This document shows positions 32,356-40,845 of a stretch of 64,000 nt of DNA, in pieces. A program made the translations under genes and the position numbers. The notes below the pieces were generated by a model. The model was not told the origin of the DNA. It searched no databases and saw only the letters and a program-made list of their open reading frames with translations. Position 1 is the first letter of the stretch. Each line of letters opens with the position of its first letter. This DNA comes from JALYUM01 sp036688685 (GTDB lineage: Bacteria > Pseudomonadota > Gammaproteobacteria > Burkholderiales > Burkholderiaceae_D), in NCBI RefSeq assembly GCF_036688685.1, contig NZ_JAQQPS010000005.1, positions 1-64,000 on the forward strand. Direction: 5' to 3'.

Positions 32356-35300
32356 TCAGGCTCCCGCCACGATGGTGTCCGTCACCGGGTCGGTGCCGCG
32401 GATGCCGAGGTTGACAAAATAACGCTCGAGCAGGTCGCGGTCGACCGGCCGGATCGGCACCCCCAGCGCTTCGAGCCGGGTCTGGGTGGCGTGGCCGGAC
32501 ACGTCCGGTGGCGTGGCGGTCGTATCGTACTGATCGAGAATGGCCAGCACGGCCGCCAGCTCGCGCTGACCGGTGGCGACCAGGCGCGCGCGCGCACGCT
32601 CCATCCATGGCTCGAGCGCCAGCGATTCAAGCTGCACCCCGAGGCGGGCAAATACCGGCGCGATGTCGCCCACCCGCAAGCGCTGCTGGCCCATCAGGTG
32701 ATACACCTGGCCGCGCGCGTCGGCATGGCCGGCCAGGCCCAGGATGGCGCGCGCCACATCGTCGACCGGGGTCAGGTTCAGCGGCAAGTCCATCGCCGGA
32801 ATGGCGCCCAGCTCGGCGTACAGCTGCGCTACCCGCCAGATCAGGTCGGCCGCATTGCACAGCGCATGGGTGTGGTCGCCCGTCACCGCGCCGAGCCGGT
32901 AGATATTTACCGGCAGGCCGCGCGCCTGGGCCTCGCGCGCCAGCGCGTCGCCGACCCACTTGCTCTGACTGTAGCCGTCCACCAGGCCGCTCGACACGGC
33001 CAGCGGCGAGCGCTCGGTCAGCAGCGCGCCGTTGCCGGGGTCGATCACCGCCAGCGTCGAGACGTAGTGCAGGCTTTTCGGGCGCCCGCGCGCGGTCCAG
33101 TCGAGCAAGGTGATGACGCTGTCGACGTTGGCCGGTTTCAGGCTGGCGTAGGGGTGCAAAAAGTCGACCTGGGCGGCGCAATGGTAAATCGCGTCGCAGC
33201 CGTCGCGAATTGCCGCCGCATCGGCCTCGTCCAGCCCCAGCCCGGGCGCGCCGAGGTCGCCGCGTACCACCTCGATGCGCGTTTCGTCCCACAGCGCCGT
33301 GAGCTGGCGCGTGGCCATGGCGTCCCGCAGGCGCTGGCGCGCCGCCTGCGGGCTGTCGCCGCGCACATGGCACACCACGGTGGCGTCGGTATCGCGCAGC
33401 AGTGCGGCCAGCAGGTGGCTGCCGACAAACCCGCTGGCGCCGGTAAGAAAGACGCGCTGCGGGCGCAGCGGTGCGCTGGCCGCCTGCGGCTGGATGTGCG
33501 CCGGCAGCAGCACCTCGCGTGCCAGGTCCGGGCGCGCCGCGCTGGCCGCGCCGTTGCGCAGGTCGTCCACCAGCGCAGCCAGTTCGGACAGGGCCGGGTG
33601 GCTGTAAATGCCGGCGTGCGGGAAGTCCGGGTGCAGCTGCGCCCGGATGCCCATGCCAAGCTGAATTGCCAGCAGCGAGTGCCCGCCCAGTTCAAAGAAA
33701 TTGTCGTGCCGGCCAACCTGGTCGAGCTGCAGCGCCTCGCACCAGATCGCCGCCAGCGCTTCCTCGGTGGCGCCCTGCGGCGCCACATACACGGCGCCGG
33801 CCTGGCGCTGCTGCGGCGGCAGCGGCAATGCGCGCCGATCCAGCTTGCCGCTCTGGTTGAGCGGCAGCGCAGCGAGCGTGACGAAGGTGGACGGCACCAT
33901 GTAGTCGGGCAGCGTGCGCGCCAGGCTGTCGCGCAGCAGTGCCGGCGCCAGCTCGGCGCCGGCAGTGGTCGGCACCACGTAGGCGACCAGGCGCGCTTCT
34001 CCCGGCGTGTCTTCGCGCAGCAACACGGCGGCCTGCACCACGCCATCCTGGCGCAGCAGCAGCGCCTCGATCTCGCCCGGCTCGATGCGGAAGCCGCGCA
34101 GCTTGACCTGCTGGTCGGCGCGGCCGAGGAAATCCAGGCTGCCATCGGCGGCCCAGCGCGCCAGGTCGCCGCTGCGGTACATGCGGCTGCCGGCCGCGCC
34201 GTGCGGATTGGCGATAAAGCGCTCCGCAGTCAGCCCCGGCTGGCCCAGGTAACCGCGCGCCAGGCCGGCGCCGGCGATATACAGCTCGCCAGGCACGCCG
34301 GGTGGCAGCAACTGCAACTGCGCGTCCAGCACATACAGCTCGGCGCCATACACCGGGCGGCCGATCGAGGCCGGGCCGGCCTCCTGCATCGGTGCGCTCA
34401 GGCTGGCGCAGATGGTGATCTCGGTCGGGCCGTAGGCGTTGATCATGCGCCGCCCCGGCGCCCAGCGCGCCACCAGCGCCGGCGGGCAGGCGTCGCCGCC
34501 CACCACCAGCGTGCGCAGCAGCGGCAGCGGCGCCGGTGGCAGCGTTGCCAGCGCCGCTGGTGGAATCAGCGCGTGACTCACGCCGAGCCGCTCAAGCAGC
34601 TCGGCCAGTTCCTGGCCCAGCGGCTGGACGCTGCCGGCGGCCGCCAGCACCAGCGCGGCGCCGGCCTGGAACGCCATCAACTGGTCCATGATCGAGGCGT
34701 CGAAACCGCACGAGGAAAACTGCAACACGCGGGCGTCGGCGCCGAGCGCAAAGGCGGCGCCCATGCTCGCGCCCAGGTTGTGCAGGCCGGCGTGCGGTAC
34801 CAGCACGCCCTTGGGCGCACCGCTCGAGCCTGAGGTGTAGATCAGGTAAGCAGCGTCCTGCGCGTGCACCGGCAGACCGGGGTTGTCCTCGCTCTGGAGC
34901 GCCAGGTTGGCCACGCAGAGGTCGTCGTCGAGCCGCAGCGCTGGTACGGACGGGCTGGCCAGGCTGTGCTGCGCGGCCAGCGCCAGCGTCGACAGCACCA
35001 GGTGCGGGCGCGCCTGTTCCAGCACGTAGGGAATGCGCGCCGCCATGTGGTGCGGGTCGATCGGCAGGTACGTTGCGCCGGCCTTGACGATGGCCAGGTG
35101 GGCCAGCACCAGCTCGGGCGAGCGTGGCAGCGCGGTGGCCACCACGGTGCCGGGCAGCACACCCTGGCGCCGCAACAGGTGCGCCAGCCGGTTGGCCTTG
35201 CGGTTCAGTTCGGCGTAACTGAGTTCGCCGTGCTCGCTCACCAGTGCGGTTGCCGCCGGCGTCATGGCGGCGTGGCGTTCGACCATCTGCGCCAGGCTTT

Positions 35301-38300
35301 GCACGGCGAGCGCCGGCGTCGCTCCGTGCCCGTCGGCCAGCACGCGTGCGCGCTCGTGCGGCTGCAGCAGCGCGAGCGTGGCCAGCGGCGTGTCCGGCGC
35401 GGCGCAAGCCTCCTCGAGCAGGCGCACCAGGCGCGCCGCGATGGCCTCGACGGTGCCTGCTTCGAACAGGTCGCTGCTGTACTGGATGCCGCCGCCGATG
35501 CCTGCCGGCAGGCCGTCAGCATCGCGCTGTTCGGCCAGGATGAAGGACAGGTCGAACTTGGCCGTGTCGATGGTGACCGGCTGCGGCGTGACAGCCACGC
35601 CGGCCATATTGAAACTGGCCCGGCTGCTGTTCTGGAAACCCAGCATGACCTGGAACAGCGGGTGACTGGCGCGCGAGCGCTGCGGCTGCAGCAGCTCGAC
35701 CAGGCGGTCGAACGGCAGCTCCTGCTGGCCGTACGCCGCCATATTCCCGACCCGTACCCGGGCCAGCAGATCGCGCAGGCTCGGTCGCCCGGAGGTGTCA
35801 GTGCGCAGCACCAGGGTGTTCACAAAACAGCCGATCAGGCCGTCGAGCACGTGATCGCCACGGCCGGCCACCGGCGTGCCGATGGCGATGTCGTCGCCGC
35901 CGCCGAGGCGGCTGAGCAAGGCCGCCAGCAGCGCCTGCAGCACCATGAACAGGCTGGCCTGGCCCTCGCCGGCCAGTTGCAACAGCTGGGCGTGCAGCTG
36001 GCGGTCGATCTGCAGCGGCACCACGCCGCCGCGGTGGCTCGGCGTGGCAGGACGGGCGTGATCAAGCGGCAGGGCCAGCTGTTCGGGCAGGCCGCGCAGC
36101 GCGTCGCGCCAGAAAGCGGCCTGGCGCGATGCCAGGCTGGCCGGATCGTCCTCGCTGCCAAGCAGTGCGTTCTGCCACAGCGTGTAATCGGCGTATTGCA
36201 CCGGCAGCGGCAGCCAGTCCGGCGCGGCGCCAGCGCAACGGGCGCCGTAGGCCACGCTCAGGTCGCGCGCCAGCGGCAGCAGAGAGGCGCCGTCGCCGGC
36301 GATGTGGTGGGTCAAGAGCAGCAGTACGTGTTCGTCCTCTTCGAGGCGGAACAGGGTGGCGCGCAGCGGCGTCTCGCAATCGAGACGGAAGCGGTAGGCC
36401 GCGGCCTGGCGCAGTTGTGCCTCGATGCCCTCCTCGCTGCTGGCGCTGGCCAGCAGTTGCGGGCGCGCGGCGGCGCCGGCCAGCACCTGCTGGTGCGGCA
36501 GGCCGGACGCGCTCGGATAGATAGTACGCAGGATCTCGTGGCGGTCGACCAGGTCGGCCAGCGCGGCCTGCAGCGCGCTGTGCTCGAGAGGTCCGGTCAG
36601 GCGCAGCGCCAGCGGCATGTTGTAGGCCGGGTTGCCATCCTCGAGCTGGTTCATCAGCCAGAGCCGGTTCTGGGCGTACGACAGCGGCACCTGCGCTGGG
36701 CGCGCCATCGCCATCACGCTCGGGCGCAGCGCGGCGCCCTGGTCGAGCCGCTCGGCCAGGCCGGCAATGGTCGACACCTGGAACAGGGTGTCGACCGGCA
36801 GTTCGATCATGAAGTGCTGGCGGATCATCGACATCAGCTGAACGATCATCAGCGAGTGGCCGCCCAGTTCAAAGAAATTGTCATCCACGCCGATGCGCTC
36901 GACATGCAGCGCCTCGCTCCACATGGTGGCCAGGGTGCGCTCGGTGGGCGTGCGCGGCGCGGTATAGGCGTTGGCGGCCTGGCGCTCCGGCGCCGGCAAG
37001 GCCTTGCGGTCGAGCTTTCCGCTAGGGCCGAGCGGCAGCGCCGCGATCTGGACGAAGGCGGACGGCACCATGTACTCGGGCAGTGCCGCGGCCAGCAGCG
37101 CGCGCAGCGGGGCCGGATCGGCGCCGGCGGCACCCACCACGTAGGCGACCAGGCGCTGCTCGCCCGGGTGGTCCTCGCGCGCCACCACCGCCGCCTGGGC
37201 CACGCCCGGGTGGCCCAGCAGCACCGCTTCGATCTCGCCCGGCTCGATGCGAAAGCCGCGCAGTTTGACCTGCTGGTCGGCACGGCCGAGGTAATCGAGG
37301 CTGCCATCGGCGCGCCAGCGCGCCAGGTCGCCGCTGCGGTACATGCGGCTGCCAGGCGCACCGTGTGGATTGGCGACGAAGCGTTCGGCCGTCAGTAGCG
37401 CACGGCCCAGGTAACCCTGCGCCAGCCCGGTACCGGCCAGATACAGCTCACCGCCCACGCCCACCGGCACCGGTTGCAGCGCATCGTCGAGCACATACAG
37501 CTGGGTGTTCCAGATCGGATAGCCAATTGGCACCCGTTCTTCTCCCAGCGCCGCGCCGCACTGCCAGTGGGTGACGTCGACCGCGGCCTCGGTCGGGCCG
37601 TACAGATTGTGCAGCTCGCAGCCCAGGCGCTGCTGGAACTGGGTTTGCAGCGCCGGCGCCAGCGCCTCGCCGCTGCAGATCACGCGCCGCAGCGAGGTGC
37701 AGGCTGGGGTGGCCGGTTCGAGCAGGAACAGCGCGAGCATCGAGGGCACGAAATGGATGGTGGTGATGGCCTCGGCCGCCACCAGGGCGGCCAGGTAGTG
37801 CGCGTCCCTGTGCCCGCCCGGACGCGCCATGACCAGCGTGGCGCCCTCGATCAGCGGCCAGAAGAATTCCCACACCGAGACGTCGAAGCTGGACGGGGTT
37901 TTTTGCAGCACGCGGTCGTCCGCGCCCAGGCCATAGCGGTCCTGCATCCACAGCAGGCGGTTGACGATGGCCTGGTGCGACACCAGCACGCCCTTCGGCC
38001 TGCCGGTCGAGCCGGAGGTGTAGATCAGGTAGGCCGTATGCAACGGCTGCAGCGGCGCGCTGCGCTCGGCATCGGTGAGCGCGTGCTCCGCGCAGGCGTC
38101 GAGCAGGGTGATGGTGGCGGCGCGGTCGAGCGCCAGCAGCGGCGCCGCGTTGCTTGCCAACTGCGCGTCAAGTTGCGCCGCTGCGGCGCCAGCCGTCAGC
38201 ACGCACACCGGCCGGGCGTCGTCCAGCATGAAGGCGAGCCGGTCGGCCGGATAATCAGGGTCGAGCGGCAGGTAAGCGGCGCCCGTTTTGAGGGTGGCCA

Positions 38301-39882
38301 GCAGCGCCACCATCAATTCCAGCGAGCGCGGTACCGCGATGGCGACCACGGTGCCAGGGCCGGCGCCGCGCGCCAGCAGCAGGCGCGCCAGCTGGTTGGC
38401 GCGGCGGTGCAGCTGCGCATAGGTGGTGGGTTCACCCTCGCACCGCAGGGCGATGGCGTCGGCGCTCGCCGCAGCGCGCTGCTCGAGCAGCGCGGTCAGG
38501 GTGGTGTCCGGCACAGTGACGGCGCTGCCGTTCCAGACGTGCAGCAGCCGCGCGCGCTCATCCTCGCGCAGCAGCGCGACCTGGCCCACATTCTGGGTCG
38601 GGTCGGCCAGCAGCGCGCCAATAAAACCGAGCAGCCGTTCCTGGTGGCCGGCCAGCGTGGCGGCACTGTACAGGGCCGGGTTGGCGTCGAAGTCGATCTG
38701 CAGATCCTTGCCGTTGCCCCGTTCGTACAGGAAGATGCCGAGGTCCTCGGCGGTGCCGTTGGAGAGGTTGCGCGGGGTCGCCGCAACGCCGTTGAAGTGA
38801 AAGTCGTAGTCGAAGGCCTCGATGTTGATCACGCTGGTAAATAGCTGGCGATGGCTGCCCAGCAGGTTCAGGTCGGCACGCAGGTGTTCATAGCGGTAAG
38901 CCTGGTGGCGCAGGACCTGGCGCATCTGCGCGCCGACCTGGCCGATCAACTCGGCCAGTGGCAGCGCGGCGGCCAGCGCCAGGCGCAGCGGCATGGCGTT
39001 GGCGACCATCGCCGGCACCCGGCGCATTCTCTCGTTGTGGCGCGCCGTGAGCGGCATGCCCAACACCATGTCGGCGTTGCCGCTGACCCGGTACAGATAC
39101 GCGGCGATGACGGCGGTCAGCACCTGCGGCAGGGTAGCGCCCAGGCTGCGCCCGAGGATGCGCAGTGCCTCGACCCTGGCCGCCGGCAGGTAGCTGGTTT
39201 GACGCAGCATGCCGCCGCGGTTGGGCGCGCGCCCGCTGGCCAGGCTGAAGGGATCGGGCTTGTCGGCGAAGCGCGCCATCCAGTACTGGCGGTCGCGCGC
39301 ATGGCGGCCGGAGGCCTGGTAGGCCGCGTCGTCTTGCGCCAGGTCGGCAATGCTTGCCAGCGTGCTGTCGGCCACCGGCCGCGCCTCGCACAGCGCCGTG
39401 TAGTGCTCGGCCACGCGGCGCGCCAGCAGGCTGCCGCCGTAACCGTCGAGCGCGATGTGGTGGCAGCGGTGATACCAGGTATACGCGTGCGGCCCGGTGC
39501 GTAGCAAGGCCGAGAGCCACAGCTGGCCAGCGCCGAGATCCTGGTTGCGCAGGTAATCGGCTTGCATCCAGGCCAGCGCGGCGCCGGCCGGATCGGCTTC
39601 GGCGCAAAAGTCGAGGTAGGGAATCTGGCCAGTATAAGTCGGCGCCAGCCACTGGCGCGGACCGGCGCCGCTGTCGGCAAAATGCAGGCGCGGCGCTTCG
39701 GCTTCGTTGGCCACCAGGCGCAGCGCGGCCAGGAAGCGCTCGGGTTCGATGTCGCCGTCGAGGTCGAGTGCTTCGGCCAGGTTGAAGTTGGTATCGGGCG
39801 ACGCGAAGCGGGCCCCCAGCCACATGGACATTTGGCCCGAAGTGAGGGGCATCGAAGGTGTCGTCTCGTTGGTAGTCGTCAT
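32356..39882 (-). CDS. Non-ribosomal peptide synthetase, C-A-T-C-A-T-reductase
   Basis: 2508 residues, two modules plus a terminal reductase. C1 has HHIALDG at about residue 141 and resembles EntF-type condensation domains, so module 1 probably accepts an acyl group. A1 (YTSGSTGRPKG at about 621) has inferred pocket residues D-V-W-H-I-S-L-V-D-K, close to the known serine code. T1 is LGGHSL at about 1005. C2 is HHIAGDG at about 1190. A2 (YTSGSSGAPKG at about 1679) reads D-A-M-L-V-G-A-I-C-K, probably a hydrophobic residue. T2 is LGGHSL at about 2063. The reductase has GASGFVGSH (about 2144) and YSQSK (about 2302). No epimerase, thioesterase or starter enzyme is present. Expected product is an acyl-Ser-X aldehyde or alcohol. 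Confidence 0.94.
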   Translation of the reverse strand: MTTTNETTPSMPLTSGQMSMWLGARFASPDTNFNLAEALDLDGDIEPERFLAALRLVANEAEAPRLHFADSGAGPRQWLAPTYTGQIPYLDFCAEADPAGAALAWMQADYLRNQDLGAGQLWLSALLRTGPHAYTWYHRCHHIALDGYGGSLLARRVAEHYTALCEARPVADSTLASIADLAQDDAAYQASGRHARDRQYWMARFADKPDPFSLASGRAPNRGGMLRQTSYLPAARVEALRILGRSLGATLPQVLTAVIAAYLYRVSGNADMVLGMPLTARHNERMRRVPAMVANAMPLRLALAAALPLAELIGQVGAQMRQVLRHQAYRYEHLRADLNLLGSHRQLFTSVINIEAFDYDFHFNGVAATPRNLSNGTAEDLGIFLYERGNGKDLQIDFDANPALYSAATLAGHQERLLGFIGALLADPTQNVGQVALLREDERARLLHVWNGSAVTVPDTTLTALLEQRAAASADAIALRCEGEPTTYAQLHRRANQLARLLLARGAGPGTVVAIAVPRSLELMVALLATLKTGAAYLPLDPDYPADRLAFMLDDARPVCVLTAGAAAAQLDAQLASNAAPLLALDRAATITLLDACAEHALTDAERSAPLQPLHTAYLIYTSGSTGRPKGVLVSHQAIVNRLLWMQDRYGLGADDRVLQKTPSSFDVSVWEFFWPLIEGATLVMARPGGHRDAHYLAALVAAEAITTIHFVPSMLALFLLEPATPACTSLRRVICSGEALAPALQTQFQQRLGCELHNLYGPTEAAVDVTHWQCGAALGEERVPIGYPIWNTQLYVLDDALQPVPVGVGGELYLAGTGLAQGYLGRALLTAERFVANPHGAPGSRMYRSGDLARWRADGSLDYLGRADQQVKLRGFRIEPGEIEAVLLGHPGVAQAAVVAREDHPGEQRLVAYVVGAAGADPAPLRALLAAALPEYMVPSAFVQIAALPLGPSGKLDRKALPAPERQAANAYTAPRTPTERTLATMWSEALHVERIGVDDNFFELGGHSLMIVQLMSMIRQHFMIELPVDTLFQVSTIAGLAERLDQGAALRPSVMAMARPAQVPLSYAQNRLWLMNQLEDGNPAYNMPLALRLTGPLEHSALQAALADLVDRHEILRTIYPSASGLPHQQVLAGAAARPQLLASASSEEGIEAQLRQAAAYRFRLDCETPLRATLFRLEEDEHVLLLLTHHIAGDGASLLPLARDLSVAYGARCAGAAPDWLPLPVQYADYTLWQNALLGSEDDPASLASRQAAFWRDALRGLPEQLALPLDHARPATPSHRGGVVPLQIDRQLHAQLLQLAGEGQASLFMVLQALLAALLSRLGGGDDIAIGTPVAGRGDHVLDGLIGCFVNTLVLRTDTSGRPSLRDLLARVRVGNMAAYGQQELPFDRLVELLQPQRSRASHPLFQVMLGFQNSSRASFNMAGVAVTPQPVTIDTAKFDLSFILAEQRDADGLPAGIGGGIQYSSDLFEAGTVEAIAARLVRLLEEACAAPDTPLATLALLQPHERARVLADGHGATPALAVQSLAQMVERHAAMTPAATALVSEHGELSYAELNRKANRLAHLLRRQGVLPGTVVATALPRSPELVLAHLAIVKAGATYLPIDPHHMAARIPYVLEQARPHLVLSTLALAAQHSLASPSVPALRLDDDLCVANLALQSEDNPGLPVHAQDAAYLIYTSGSSGAPKGVLVPHAGLHNLGASMGAAFALGADARVLQFSSCGFDASIMDQLMAFQAGAALVLAAAGSVQPLGQELAELLERLGVSHALIPPAALATLPPAPLPLLRTLVVGGDACPPALVARWAPGRRMINAYGPTEITICASLSAPMQEAGPASIGRPVYGAELYVLDAQLQLLPPGVPGELYIAGAGLARGYLGQPGLTAERFIANPHGAAGSRMYRSGDLARWAADGSLDFLGRADQQVKLRGFRIEPGEIEALLLRQDGVVQAAVLLREDTPGEARLVAYVVPTTAGAELAPALLRDSLARTLPDYMVPSTFVTLAALPLNQSGKLDRRALPLPPQQRQAGAVYVAPQGATEEALAAIWCEALQLDQVGRHDNFFELGGHSLLAIQLGMGIRAQLHPDFPHAGIYSHPALSELAALVDDLRNGAASAARPDLAREVLLPAHIQPQAASAPLRPQRVFLTGASGFVGSHLLAALLRDTDATVVCHVRGDSPQAARQRLRDAMATRQLTALWDETRIEVVRGDLGAPGLGLDEADAAAIRDGCDAIYHCAAQVDFLHPYASLKPANVDSVITLLDWTARGRPKSLHYVSTLAVIDPGNGALLTERSPLAVSSGLVDGYSQSKWVGDALAREAQARGLPVNIYRLGAVTGDHTHALCNAADLIWRVAQLYAELGAIPAMDLPLNLTPVDDVARAILGLAGHADARGQVYHLMGQQRLRVGDIAPVFARLGVQLESLALEPWMERARARLVATGQRELAAVLAILDQYDTTATPPDVSGHATQTRLEALGVPIRPVDRDLLERYFVNLGIRGTDPVTDTIVAGA

Positions 39883-39995
39883 GCATCACTCCTGATGAAG
39901 CCGATGGTCGTGGCAAGGCAGCGACCACGCGGGTCGGGCGGGGCGCGGCGCGCCCCAATGGTTGGATGTAGCTCAGTTGTACAAGCAGGCTTGCC

Positions 39996-40007
39996 TTGCT
40001 AGCGCAA
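39996..40007. promoter_or_regulatory. Palindrome TTGC-N4-GCAA, NRPS-proximal
   Basis: TTGCTAGCGCAA, flanked by C and G to extend the arms, lies 114 bp upstream of the NRPS start. It shares the arm sequence and four-base spacer of the two sites near 40.2 kb. Confidence 0.4.
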
Positions 40008-40155
40008 GCAACGGAACGCGCAACAGCGCGGCACGGCTGAAACGATGCAACCGACGGTGTCGGCCTGGTGCAGACTGCGCCGCCGACGACCGGTGAGTCG
40101 TCGTTGGCCAATCGGTCGCCGTGCGCTGGAGCGGCACGGGACGGGCACTTGCTAC

Positions 40156-40173
40156 TTGCCCCGGTCAGGGCAA
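40156..40173. promoter_or_regulatory. Palindrome TTGCCC-N6-GGGCAA
   Basis: TTGCCCCGGTCAGGGCAA has perfect 6-bp arms. It is a variant of the neighbouring sites with longer spacing between the arms. Confidence 0.4.
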
Positions 40174-40196
40174 TGTGATGAGAATTACTCGTGAGA

Positions 40197-40251
40197 TTGC
40201 CTTGCGGCAAAATCTGTAACCAACTGTATTGCAAATTTTGCCTTGTGGCAA
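40197..40251. promoter_or_regulatory. Pair of TTGCC-N4-GGCAA operators in symmetric array
   Basis: TTGCCTTGCGGCAA (40197-40210) and TTGCCTTGTGGCAA (40238-40251) are 41 bp apart centre to centre, about four helical turns. Between them GGCAAAAT (40206-40213) and ATTTTGCC (40235-40242) form an outer inverted repeat. The layout suits a dimeric regulator binding two sites on one DNA face between divergent genes. Confidence 0.55.
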
Positions 40252-40378
40252 GTTTACTTTTTCGAAAATGTTTCCGCTTTGTTGCACTTTAGAACAACAC
40301 GCTTTATTGCCATCGAAGGCCACGAAAATGCGCAGCGCCAAGGCAAGCGCACGCCGCCCCACCGATATGGCGGATAAT

Positions 40379-40831
40379 ATGCCCATGCCAATATCCCCCT
40401 CCCTGTGCCCCTGCGGCGGCGGTCCCTACGCGCAATGCTGTGCCCCCTACCTTGGCGGCGCCAGCGTGCCGCAAACGGCCGAACAACTGATGCGCTCGCG
40501 CTACAGCGCCTACACGCTGCGCGATGAAGCCTACCTGCGCGCAACCTGGCATGCCAGCACCCTGCCGCCGGGCGCCATCGTCGACCCCGACGAAAAGCTC
40601 CAGTGGCTGGGACTTGAGGTAAAATCTGCTTTACGTTTACGTCAACGTAAAGCAGACTTGCCTGAAGAACAACAGGCGGGTGAGGCGCGCGATACCGTCG
40701 AATTCGTCGCCCGCTTCAAGGTCGGCGGCCGGGCGCATCGGCTGCACGAAGTGAGCCGCTTCGTGCGCGCGCCCGACAGCTTGGGCGCGCTGCGCTGGTT
40801 TTACGTGGACGGCAGTTTCCCCGAGAAATAA
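40379..40831 (+). CDS. YchJ-family SEC-C zinc-motif protein
   Basis: 150 residues; ATG 40379 chosen, with ATG 40367 and 40385 as alternatives because none has a strong ribosome site. The N-terminal SEC-C metal site is CPCGGGPYAQCC. The YchJ core follows: AEQLMRSRYSAYTLRDEAYLRATWH and FVARFKVGGRAHRLHEVSRFVR. The function is not established. The segment KSALRLRQRKADLPEEQQAGEAR (split here by a hairpin-coding DNA palindrome) looks like an insertion relative to relatives I know. It is 14 bp upstream of liuB and may share its transcript. Confidence 0.88.
   Translation: MPMPISPSLCPCGGGPYAQCCAPYLGGASVPQTAEQLMRSRYSAYTLRDEAYLRATWHASTLPPGAIVDPDEKLQWLGLEVKSALRLRQRKADLPEEQQAGEARDTVEFVARFKVGGRAHRLHEVSRFVRAPDSLGALRWFYVDGSFPEK
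40625..40656. repeat. Perfect 13-bp inverted repeat inside ychJ
   Basis: Arms TCTGCTTTACGTT and AACGTAAAGCAGA with a 6-base loop TACGTC. It is AT-richer than the flanks, in frame, and encodes SALRLRQRKAD. Confidence 0.9.
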
Positions 40832-40845
40832 AGGATCAGCCCGCC

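Larger units (their letters stand above)
39883..40378. other. 496-bp divergent region between the NRPS and ychJ operons
   Basis: No gene is seen. The NRPS-proximal part is GC-rich; 40180-40340 is AT-rich and holds promoter-like elements, including TTGCAC (40282-40287) and TATTGC (40305-40310) 17 bp apart facing ychJ. Several TTGC-type palindromes lie in the region and are listed separately. Confidence 0.55.

Noticed and set aside
31966..37398. Very long plus-strand open frames opposite the NRPS
   Set aside because: They are shadows of high-GC coding sequence; the minus strand carries all NRPS core motifs.
39968..39990. tRNA-like start (GTAGCTCAGTTG) upstream of the NRPS
   Set aside because: Only a D-arm-like stretch is present; no anticodon stem, T-arm or acceptor pairing follows.
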